Assembly: GCA_013203065.1 (NCBI GenBank)
Contig: JABMQV010000529.1
Coordinates: forward strand, 1 to 6,010
DNA length: 6,010 bases
Source: Desulfobacteraceae bacterium
GTDB lineage: Bacteria > Desulfobacterota > DSM-4660 > Desulfatiglandales > Desulfatiglandaceae
Direction of reading: 5' to 3'
The translations under genes and the position numbers were made by a program. The notes under the pieces were generated by a model, which did no database searches, had not been told where the DNA came from, and saw nothing but the letters and a program-made list of their open reading frames with translations. Positions 1 to 5,126 of this stretch are shown piece by piece; positions within the stretch are counted from its first letter, which is position 1, and every line of letters begins with the position of its first letter.

Positions 1-46
1 TGATATTTGGGGTTTTCTCCTCCTGAACCCTTATTGGCTTCTCCAT
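1..46 (-). CDS. Possible 5' end of a leftward gene (partial)
   Basis: Reading leftwards, an ATG at 46-44 opens a frame that stays open to the window edge (15 codons, beginning MEKPIRVQEEKTPNI). A GTG at 76-74 is an in-frame alternative start, and a TAA at 94-92 limits any further extension. No good Shine-Dalgarno precedes either start; a strong AGGAGGA lies inside the frame. Supporting evidence is position only: a near-consensus leftward promoter lies about 130 nt upstream, and the stretch is too short to judge coding character. The start codon falls in the loop of the 1-71 inverted repeat. No family can be assigned. Confidence 0.25.
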   Translation of the reverse strand, partial: MEKPIRVQEEKTPNI

Positions 47-71
47 GCTCTTGGCAAAACCCCAAATATCA
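1..71. repeat. Perfect 16-bp inverted repeat with 39-nt spacer
   Basis: Bases 1-16 (TGATATTTGGGGTTTT) are the exact reverse complement of bases 56-71, separated by 39 nt. The left arm starts at the window edge, so it may be longer. Transcribed from either strand it would form a stable long hairpin. No T-run follows on the rightward strand, so it is not a standard intrinsic terminator there. It lies downstream of a leftward promoter and would surround the ATG at 46-44 of a possible leftward gene, so it could be a leader structure. Alternatives are a small MITE-like insertion or a terminator variant of an upstream gene. The repeat is directly visible; its role is unknown. Confidence 0.8.
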
Positions 72-91
72 GCCACGCTACGACGACAGGT

Positions 92-139
92 TTAGTGAGC
101 GCCGGAAAGAAACAGCAGATCGCCCTTTTCCTTCCTCAT
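92..139 (-). CDS. Putative 15-codon leader ORF
   Basis: Reading leftwards, ATG at 139-137 begins a 15-codon frame (MRKEKGDLLFLSGAH) ending at TAA 94-92. A GGAG(AAG) motif lies about 10 nt upstream, which is an acceptable ribosome binding site. The ORF begins roughly 30 nt downstream of the transcription start predicted from the 179-207 promoter and ends about 20 nt before the 16-bp hairpin arm. This order, promoter then mini-ORF then stem-loop, is typical of leader regions. The peptide has no run of one amino acid that would indicate attenuation, and so short a frame can arise by chance. Confidence 0.25.
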   Translation of the reverse strand: MRKEKGDLLFLSGAH

Positions 140-178
140 CCAACCGCTTCTCCAAAAAAAAATTTGATTAATATTATA

Positions 179-207
179 ATTAAATTCTCCGCCAGTTTGA
201 TTGTCAA
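179..207 (-). promoter_or_regulatory. Near-consensus sigma70 promoter, leftward
   Basis: On the minus strand TTGACA (207-202) is followed after exactly 17 nt by TTTAAT (184-179). This is a full -35 match and a 5/6 -10 match at optimal spacing, followed by AT-rich DNA. Transcription would start near 172 and run left toward the possible leader ORF, the inverted repeat and the window edge. It implies a divergently transcribed unit to the left of the window. Confidence 0.6.
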
Positions 208-263
208 GAAAAAATCTGAACTTTGCAAAACTTGCCCACAGAAACCGTGAATAAAGGAAATTT

Positions 264-297
264 TTGACTTGACTCACAAAACCTTTGCTCCTAAGTT
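264..297 (+). promoter_or_regulatory. Weak candidate promoter for the crotonase gene
   Basis: Two overlapping TTGACT boxes occur at 264-269 and 269-274. The second has TAAGTT (292-297) at 17 nt, which is only a 3/6 match to the -10 consensus. An 8-bp palindrome GCAATTGC (311-318) lies just downstream and could be an operator half-site or chance. Some promoter is needed here because no co-directional gene lies immediately upstream, but the evidence for this exact site is modest. Confidence 0.3.
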
Positions 298-336
298 CTT
301 CCTCTAAAAAGCAATTGCAACAAAAGAGGAAGTATT

Positions 337-1197
337 ATGGAACTATCGCAGACACGATACGAAGTGGAAAGCGGTGTGGCAAGAATCACCCTGGATCGGC
401 CTGATAGGATGAATGCCTTTACCGCAACCATGCGAAAGGAACTGGTCAAGCTATTTCAAGAGGCCGATCGCGATGACGCGGTCAGGGTGGTTGTAGTTAC
501 GGGCGCTGGTAAGGCGTTTTGTGCGGGTGCTGATCTTTCTTCGGGGGGCAACGCCTTTGACCGGTCGGTCCAGGATGGCAAAGAGATACCCATGCGCGAA
601 CATCGAGACGGCGGAGGCCGGGTGGCCCTGGCCATCTTTAACTGCAGGAAACCTGTGATCGCAGCCATCAATGGCCATGCCGTGGGTGTGGGGATTACCA
701 TGACCTTACCCATGGATATCCGGGTGGTTGCCGAAGATGCAAAAATCGGCTTTGTGTTTTCGCGGCGCGGCGTTATCCCGGAGGCGTGCTCAACCTGGTT
801 CCTTCCTCGTGTCGTTGGTATCTCCAAGGCCTCAGAACTGGTATACACCGGTCGCGTATTCCATGCTTCAGAGGAAGCAGGTTCGGGGCTTTTCAACTAC
901 ATCGTCCCCCGCGACCAAGTCCTCCCCAAGGCCTTGACAATTGCCAAAGAGATTGCAGAAAATACTTCAGCGATTTCCGTGGCCCTGAGCAAGGCATTGC
1001 TTTGGCATGGACTCGGTGAAAACGATCCCCAATCTGCCCATCTCATTGAATCACGGTGCTTCCATTGGATTGGGCGTCAGGAAGATGCACACGAGGGCGT
1101 TCAAAGCTTCCTGGATCGGCGGAAACCCACGTTTACCATGAGCCCAACCGTTCACATGCCGGACTTTTACCCGTGGTGGAAGGAGCCCAAAGTGTAA
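337..1197 (+). CDS. Crotonase-superfamily enoyl-CoA hydratase/isomerase
   Basis: A 286-residue cytoplasmic enzyme expected to act on an acyl-CoA thioester. The ATG is preceded by AGAGGAAG (325-332), so the start is secure. Family hallmarks: ITLDRPDRMNAF near residues 17-28; first oxyanion-hole segment FCAGADL (61-67); second oxyanion segment INGHAVGVG (111-119); and the RRGVIPEACSTWFLPRVVG block (143-161). Aligned by eye with rat mitochondrial hydratase, the catalytic Glu144 position is Thr121 and the Glu164 position is Phe141, so both hydratase acids are missing. Glu149 in PEACS instead falls where yeast Eci1/peroxisomal ECI2 isomerases have their catalytic glutamate in PEGCS. An isomerase-like or other CoA-ester reaction is therefore more likely than hydration. 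About 25 residues (roughly 262-286, rich in P, W and Y) extend past the usual C-terminal helix. The TRAP transporter genes follow in the same orientation after a promoter-bearing gap, so the crotonase is a neighbour rather than a certain operon member. Confidence 0.93.
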   Translation: MELSQTRYEVESGVARITLDRPDRMNAFTATMRKELVKLFQEADRDDAVRVVVVTGAGKAFCAGADLSSGGNAFDRSVQDGKEIPMREHRDGGGRVALAIFNCRKPVIAAINGHAVGVGITMTLPMDIRVVAEDAKIGFVFSRRGVIPEACSTWFLPRVVGISKASELVYTGRVFHASEEAGSGLFNYIVPRDQVLPKALTIAKEIAENTSAISVALSKALLWHGLGENDPQSAHLIESRCFHWIGRQEDAHEGVQSFLDRRKPTFTMSPTVHMPDFYPWWKEPKV

Positions 1198-1205
1198 AGT
1201 TTTCT

Positions 1206-1235
1206 TTGACAATTCGTTTCATATCTAATTATAAA
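1206..1235 (+). promoter_or_regulatory. Strong sigma70 promoter for the TRAP transporter genes
   Basis: TTGACA (1206-1211) and TATAAA (1230-1235) are separated by 18 nt, giving 6/6 and 5/6 consensus matches. It begins 9 nt after the crotonase stop codon. Predicted transcription starts near 1242 and gives a leader of about 180 nt before the binding-protein ATG. The transporter can therefore be transcribed independently of the crotonase. Confidence 0.65.
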
Positions 1236-1348
1236 CCTGATTAAACTCCGTTTTTTCGCCACAGGATATACTTCAACTTAGAAACCCTGTTTTTCCCATC
1301 AAGGCACAGGCGAACAATCTGAGCTTTGTGGGATAGCTTATTTAGATA

Positions 1349-1360
1349 AAAGGAGGTGAT
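1349..1360 (+). promoter_or_regulatory. Extended Shine-Dalgarno-like box without a start codon
   Basis: AAAGGAGGTGAT is complementary to about 12 nt at the 3' end of typical bacterial 16S rRNA, far more than an ordinary ribosome binding site. No ATG, GTG or TTG follows at usable spacing. It lies 63 nt before the binding-protein ATG, which has its own AGGAG at 1411-1415 with an 8-nt spacer. A GTG overlapping the box (1356-1358) opens 23 codons that end at TGA 1425-1427, overlapping the ATG at 1424 by two bases. It may be a ribosome standby site, a relic of a leader peptide, or chance. Confidence 0.5.
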
Positions 1361-1423
1361 ACCGACACTCCAGGTAAAGGTCTTTTGTTTTCCCAAACTC
1401 CCCGTAAGAAAGGAGAAAGAAGA

Positions 1424-2482
1424 ATGAAAAAATCGATCTGTGTACTTTTCGCCTTAGGTTTTCTCTGTATGATCCTTCTTCCCCAGGCCATTCCCCCGGC
1501 TTTTGCCGAAAAACTCCCAAAACTTATCACCTTTACATCTTACAAGGTTGGATCCCTCGGTTACACCATTACAAGCGGGTTCCGTGAGGCCATTGAGCAA
1601 TTGACACCCATGAAGGTCCGGGTCGAGCCCTATGATACGGATGTGGCACGAGTCCTTCCCCTGAAAATCGGCGAGAGCGAGATGAGCATCCTCACCGGTG
1701 CGACCGGGACATGCGTCAGTTACGGCATCGCCGAGTTCTCGGGAAAAGCCTGGGGACCCCAACCCATCCGGCAGGTGTGGCGGGGGCTTACGCTGTATCT
1801 GAGCCTCCTCGCCAGGGGGGATTCGGGTATCAGATACCCGGCGGATATAAAGGGCAAGCGTGTTCCAAAAGTACCGGGTTGGCCCGCCGGGATGTTGAGC
1901 ATCGAAGGGATCATGGACTTTGGCAACGTCACCTGGAAGGACGTCACGGCAGTGCCCATGAGCGGTTATGTGAATCAATTGAAGGGCGTCATCCAGGGAA
2001 AGGTCGATGTCTCCTATGCCGCTACGGTCACCCCCACGGTTAAGGAACTCCAGGCCGGGCCCCACAAGGCCTGTTGGATCCTGTTGCCCCACGACGACAA
2101 GGCCGGTTGGAAAAGACTCCAGGCCAAGGCCCCGTGGCTTACCCCGGCGGTCTGCAAGCGGGCACCAGGGCTCCCAAAGGGTGAGACCATGCAGGTGGGA
2201 ACCTATCCTTACAGCATTTGGTCATATGCCACGGTAAATCCCGATATTGTCTATAATGTTGTCAAGGCCATGCACAAGGGATTTGATATCTACAAGGGAA
2301 TGCACCGGGCCATGCCGGCGTTTAACATCAAAGCGGCAGTAAAGAACCCCAGCCCGGTCCCGTACCACGATGGCGCCATCCGATATTTTAAAGAGGTAGG
2401 GGTCTGGACGCCGGAAATGGATAAATGGCAGGCAGAGCAGCTGAAGGCCTTTGAGGAAAGGTTGGCCAAGTTCAAAAAATAA
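1424..2482 (+). CDS. TAXI-family TRAP transporter solute-binding protein
   Basis: A 352-residue precursor of the periplasmic receptor of a TRAP (tripartite ATP-independent periplasmic) transporter, which captures a small organic anion and delivers it to the membrane permease. The N-terminus is a clear Sec signal peptide: MKK, a hydrophobic core (about residues 5-20), and a likely signal peptidase site after AFA (residue 28). The mature part begins with LITFTSYKVGSLGYTITSGF (residues 34-53), matching the TAXI pattern of an early Gly-rich ligand loop and then an amphipathic helix. It continues with a GESEMSILTGATGT segment (about 85-98) and a GKVDVSYAATVTPTVKEL segment (about 203-220), typical of the two-lobed fold. 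The TTG start 39 nt upstream was rejected because the ATG has AGGAG at 8 nt and restores a normal signal peptide. The fused TRAP permease follows after 133 nt, confirming the assignment. Known TAXI ligands include glutamate and 2-oxoglutarate; the ligand here cannot be inferred. The first loop deviates from the common TGGxxGTYYP-like form, suggesting a divergent clade. Confidence 0.92.
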   Translation: MKKSICVLFALGFLCMILLPQAIPPAFAEKLPKLITFTSYKVGSLGYTITSGFREAIEQLTPMKVRVEPYDTDVARVLPLKIGESEMSILTGATGTCVSYGIAEFSGKAWGPQPIRQVWRGLTLYLSLLARGDSGIRYPADIKGKRVPKVPGWPAGMLSIEGIMDFGNVTWKDVTAVPMSGYVNQLKGVIQGKVDVSYAATVTPTVKELQAGPHKACWILLPHDDKAGWKRLQAKAPWLTPAVCKRAPGLPKGETMQVGTYPYSIWSYATVNPDIVYNVVKAMHKGFDIYKGMHRAMPAFNIKAAVKNPSPVPYHDGAIRYFKEVGVWTPEMDKWQAEQLKAFEERLAKFKK

Positions 2483-2498
2483 GTGGTCTGTGTTAATC

Positions 2499-2536
2499 AG
2501 GGGGGGGTTGAGATGGATGACATCCAACCCCCTCTT
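2499..2536 (+). promoter_or_regulatory. Large stem-loop between binding protein and permease
   Basis: The core stem pairs 2503-2510 (GGGGGTTG) with 2525-2532 and, past a single bulged A at 2511, GATG (2512-2515) with CATC (2521-2524), around a 5-nt loop. G-U and G-C/A-U pairs can extend it outward to 2499 and 2536, about 16 bp in total. The 3' side is pyrimidine-rich (CTCTTCTC) but has no true U-run. It would fit a leaky terminator or a 3' stabiliser that keeps binding-protein mRNA in excess over permease mRNA, a common need in binding-protein-dependent transporters. The structure is directly visible; the function is inferred. Confidence 0.65.
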
Positions 2537-2615
2537 CTCACGATCTCGGGCAGAGGCACGATCCAAAAGATTCGGGCAACACAATTCATTGCCAACCAAT
2601 GAAGGAATCTTCGCT

Positions 2616-4565
2616 ATGAACAAGAAGGATGACGCGGAAAAAGCAAAGCCCGCGGGGAGGTATCGCGAACTCCAAGGCATTTTCAAGTGGTATTTTAGAT
2701 CTGTTACCGCCTTTGCCGCCCTCTTGTCTTTTGTCTATGTCTTCAAGATCGTGATATTTAACTACATCATGCCGGACATGTCCTATTTCGCTGTCATGAT
2801 TGCGGTCTTTGTCTCTTCCACCTTTTTGATCTTCCCGGCAAACGGAAAGGTTATATCAAACAGAGTCCCCTGGTATGACAGCATCCTCGCCCTTGCGACT
2901 CTGGTCGGACCCATCTACATCATTACACACAATATGGAAATCATCCTTGGTGGTTGGGAGGTGATGCCTCCTGTCACGGCAAAGATCCTGGCCCTGATAA
3001 CCTGGGCACTGATAATCGAGGCCGTACGAAGGGCAGGAGGAGCCATGCTGACAGGCGTCATCCTCGTGGTATCCGTATACCCCCTCTTCGCCCACCTCTG
3101 CCCCGGCATCCTGATGGCAAAACAATACAGCCTCTCACGCATCCTGGGGTTTCATTTCCTTGGGATGCAAAGCATCTTTGGCCTCCCCACCCAGGTCTTT
3201 TGCAGGTTGCTTATCGGTTACATGATTTTTGCCGTTGCCCTCCAGACAACCGGGGCGGCCAACTTTTTCATCAATTTCTGTCTCGCCATCCTGGGCGGCG
3301 TCAGGGGAGGAGCTGCCAAGGTCTCTATTCTTTCGAGCGCCTTTTTTGCGACCATGTCGGGAAGTGCCATCGCAAATGTGGTCACCACCGGAGCCTTCAC
3401 GATCCCTACCATGAAGCGTCTTGGCTACCCTCCTTATTATGCCGGCGCCATCGAGGCCTGCGCTTCCAAGGGGGGGGTGCTCACCCCGCCTGTCATGGGT
3501 GTGACTGCCTTCATCATGGCGGATTTTATCGGGGTATCCTATGCCAAGGTCTGCATTGCCGCCGGTCTGCCCGTACTCCTTTATTGGGTCTCATTGTTCG
3601 CCCAGACCGACTTCTATGCAGCAAAGATGGGGCTTCGGGGGCTCCCTCGGGAAGAACTTCCTTCCCTCATGAAGACCCTCAAGGGAGGCTGGTTCTATAT
3701 CACAGCCCTGGCGGTCCTGGTCTATTTTATATTTTTTGAAAGGGTCGAGGCCCTGGCCCCCTATTATGCAACAGCAGTCCTCTTTATTTTGGCAAACTTC
3801 CGGAAAGAGACAAGACTGAACCGAGAGACTATCCTCAAATTCACAGACGGAACCGGAAAGATATTAACAGAACTCATGGGAATACTGGTGGGTGTGGGAA
3901 TGATTATCGGCGCCCTCTCCCTTACTGGAACCGCCCACGGTCTTTCCGGATCCCTGACCCGGCTGGGGGGAGATCACATGTTTCTCCTTCTCGTCATCGG
4001 TGCAATAACCAGCTTCCTTCTGGGGATCGGGTTGACCATCTCTGCCTGCTACATATTCCTGGCCATGCTCCTGGCGCCAACCCTTGTGAGCCTAGGAATA
4101 TATGAGATGTCTGCCCACCTGTTCCTGGTGTATTGGGGATCGGTATCCTATATCACACCGCCTGTGGCCCTGGCGGCCTATGCAGCCGCGAGTATTGCTC
4201 AGGCAAACCCCCTTCGAACCGCGGTCCAGGCCGTCAAATTGGGCTTTGTATCCCTGCTGGTCCCTTTCTTTTTTGTCTACAATCCGGCCCTCGTGGGTCA
4301 TGGAACCCTTGTACAGATTTTTTTGTCGATGACCACGGCCGCATTTGGCATTATCCTTTTAAGCGCCGGGTTTGAAGGTTATTCTTTTTTTCTCAAAAGG
4401 ATCTCCATCCCTGTCCGCGTTATCTTTATGGCCGCCGGGTTCCTCATTTTTCATCCCAAGACGGTGACCGACCTCATTGGCATTGCGCTGGTGGGGGCCG
4501 GTGTCGGGTATCACTATATCGAAAAGGGTGTTACCGGAAGACGGGTTCGTTCCATGGCTCTTTAG
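2616..4565 (+). CDS. Fused TRAP transporter permease (4TM/12TM type)
   Basis: A 649-residue integral inner-membrane protein combining the small (DctQ-like) and large (DctM-like) TRAP subunits in one chain, the form normally paired with TAXI binding proteins. It would import the captured solute using a sodium or proton gradient. The ATG is preceded by GAAGGA with a 9-nt spacer; a TTG start 165 nt upstream would overlap the binding-protein gene and the stem-loop and was rejected. Residues 1-27 are polar and cytoplasmic. The small-subunit-like part spans about 28-140, with hydrophobic stretches near 30-50, 57-74, 89-104 and 122-136. The large-subunit part follows, with the hallmark SGSAIANVVTTGAFTIPTMK (248-267), the helix-break KGGVLTPPVMG (285-295) and the second repeat's TPPVALAAYAAASIA (514-528), the two re-entrant transport motifs of the superfamily. 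Further hydrophobic stretches (about 564-586, 598-612, 618-633) close the protein. Codons 285-288 are formed by an eight-G run (3470-3477). Lys285 sits where many relatives have Thr in the STGG motif, which is worth checking. Confidence 0.93.
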   Translation: MNKKDDAEKAKPAGRYRELQGIFKWYFRSVTAFAALLSFVYVFKIVIFNYIMPDMSYFAVMIAVFVSSTFLIFPANGKVISNRVPWYDSILALATLVGPIYIITHNMEIILGGWEVMPPVTAKILALITWALIIEAVRRAGGAMLTGVILVVSVYPLFAHLCPGILMAKQYSLSRILGFHFLGMQSIFGLPTQVFCRLLIGYMIFAVALQTTGAANFFINFCLAILGGVRGGAAKVSILSSAFFATMSGSAIANVVTTGAFTIPTMKRLGYPPYYAGAIEACASKGGVLTPPVMGVTAFIMADFIGVSYAKVCIAAGLPVLLYWVSLFAQTDFYAAKMGLRGLPREELPSLMKTLKGGWFYITALAVLVYFIFFERVEALAPYYATAVLFILANFRKETRLNRETILKFTDGTGKILTELMGILVGVGMIIGALSLTGTAHGLSGSLTRLGGDHMFLLLVIGAITSFLLGIGLTISACYIFLAMLLAPTLVSLGIYEMSAHLFLVYWGSVSYITPPVALAAYAAASIAQANPLRTAVQAVKLGFVSLLVPFFFVYNPALVGHGTLVQIFLSMTTAAFGIILLSAGFEGYSFFLKRISIPVRVIFMAAGFLIFHPKTVTDLIGIALVGAGVGYHYIEKGVTGRRVRSMAL

Positions 4566-4618
4566 TCCCTTTATTTAGGTCCAAAAACCCGGTCCCCGGA
4601 GCCGGCCAAAGAATGCCG

Positions 4619-5020
4619 TCAGCCTGGAATCGGCCATTCCCCCCTCTCCTTGAGGACATCCCGGTAAATGGAAAGGGCCTCGTTAACGGCCGGCATGCCG
4701 GCATAGGTCGCCACCTGAAAGAAGACCTCCGCGAGTTTTCCTGGGGCACACCCCACATTTAGGGCAGCATTTACGTGGAGCCTTAATTCATCGCCGGCAC
4801 GGATCGCTGCCAGCATGGCACAGGTGACCATCTGCCTTTCCGGCAAGGTAAGAACCGTTCGGGAATAGAGATTACCTGTGATAAATTTCGAAAAATCGTT
4901 GGCCAGATCCCTATCAAATTCCTTCCACATCAAGTACGGTGGATCCATCCGAATACCTTTTCCAAAGAGCTTCTTTGCCGTCTCCTGAGTTTTTTTTCTG
5001 ATCTCTTCTTCACTCACCAT
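4619..5020 (-). CDS. Carboxymuconolactone decarboxylase (AhpD-fold) family protein
   Basis: A 133-residue cytoplasmic protein of the usual length for single-domain CMD proteins. The block ERQMVTCAMLAAIRAGDELR (61-80), then LHVNAALNVGCAPGKLAEVF (81-100) and YAGMPAVNEAL (106-116), matches the family consensus of an E-x3-H pair (Glu78, His82), a short helix break G-x-x-x-G/E, and a final YAG-P helix. The AhpD CxxC redox pair is absent, so peroxidase-reductant activity like AhpD is unlikely; Cys67 and Cys91 are isolated. It resembles 4-carboxymuconolactone decarboxylase more than AhpD, but many such proteins have unknown substrates. The start is fixed by GGAGG (5031-5027) with a 6-nt spacer. It lies 106 nt downstream of the phosphatase gene on the same strand and faces the TRAP permease tail-to-tail across 53 nt. 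Confidence 0.9.
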   Translation of the reverse strand: MVSEEEIRKKTQETAKKLFGKGIRMDPPYLMWKEFDRDLANDFSKFITGNLYSRTVLTLPERQMVTCAMLAAIRAGDELRLHVNAALNVGCAPGKLAEVFFQVATYAGMPAVNEALSIYRDVLKERGEWPIPG

Positions 5021-5021
5021 T

Positions 5022-5037
5022 CACATCCTCCCATGTG
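5022..5037 (-). promoter_or_regulatory. Hairpin presenting the ribosome binding site in its loop
   Basis: On the minus strand CACAT (5037-5033), GGGAGG (5032-5027) and ATGTG (5026-5022) form a 5-bp stem whose 6-nt loop is exactly the Shine-Dalgarno of the CMD-family gene; the ATG follows after one base. It directly abuts the 10-bp palindrome at 5038-5066. Such a hairpin could modulate ribosome access. A 5-bp stem is weak and may be incidental. Confidence 0.45.
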
Positions 5038-5066
5038 GTGTCTGAACGAAAAGCCTGTTCAGACAC
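5038..5066. repeat. Perfect 10-bp inverted repeat in the phosphatase-CMD spacer
   Basis: GTGTCTGAAC (5038-5047) and GTTCAGACAC (5057-5066) are exact reverse complements around a 9-nt loop. No T-run follows on the leftward strand, so it does not look like a terminator of the phosphatase gene. It could be an operator for a dimeric regulator, an mRNA stem separating expression of the two genes, or a copy of a dispersed intergenic palindrome. Confidence 0.75.
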
Positions 5067-5067
5067 G

Positions 5068-5085
5068 ATTTTGGATTTTGGATTG
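5068..5085. repeat. Short tandem repeat of ATTTTGG
   Basis: Two perfect copies of ATTTTGG (5068-5074, 5075-5081) are followed by the partial copy ATTG, next to the 10-bp palindrome. Short AT-rich arrays of this kind occur in bacterial spacers. The pairing with the palindrome suggests one composite intergenic element, but only one copy is in the window. Confidence 0.5.
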
Positions 5086-5126
5086 CAGACCTAAAGAACC
5101 TTTTTTGCCTCTGTTTTCACTGGGGC

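Noticed and set aside
92..277. 61-codon minus-strand frame in the left spacer
   Set aside because: Its 5' part runs through the near-consensus promoter and AT-rich -10 region, and its composition is biased by poly-A/T. Only the last 15 codons, from an internal ATG, are kept as a possible leader ORF.
1312..1347. Possible hairpin in the transporter leader around AGCT repeats
   Set aside because: Only two separate 4-bp pairings with mismatches; no known riboswitch pattern recognised.
1385..1423. TTG start extending the binding protein by 13 residues
   Set aside because: It has no ribosome binding site at proper spacing and would put charged residues before a normal signal peptide; the ATG at 1424 has AGGAG.
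1454..2092. 212-codon minus-strand frame
   Set aside because: Antisense shadow of the binding-protein gene with no recognisable motifs.
2451..2615. TTG start extending the permease by 55 residues
   Set aside because: It overlaps the binding-protein gene and translates the stem-loop spacer; the ATG at 2616 has a good ribosome binding site and gives the usual family length.
2954..3739. 261-codon frame in another plus-strand frame
   Set aside because: Shadow of the permease gene; composition rich in R, H, P and G with no membrane or domain pattern.
4566..4618. Bidirectional terminator between the convergent genes
   Set aside because: CCGG-type short repeats and a T5 stretch (minus strand) are present, but the longest stem I can form is about 4 bp, which is too weak to call.
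4626..4640. GGAAT-N5-ATTCC echoing GGAAT-N4-ATTCC at 5958-5971
   Set aside because: It lies within the 3' end of the CMD-family coding sequence, and 5-bp arms recur easily by chance.
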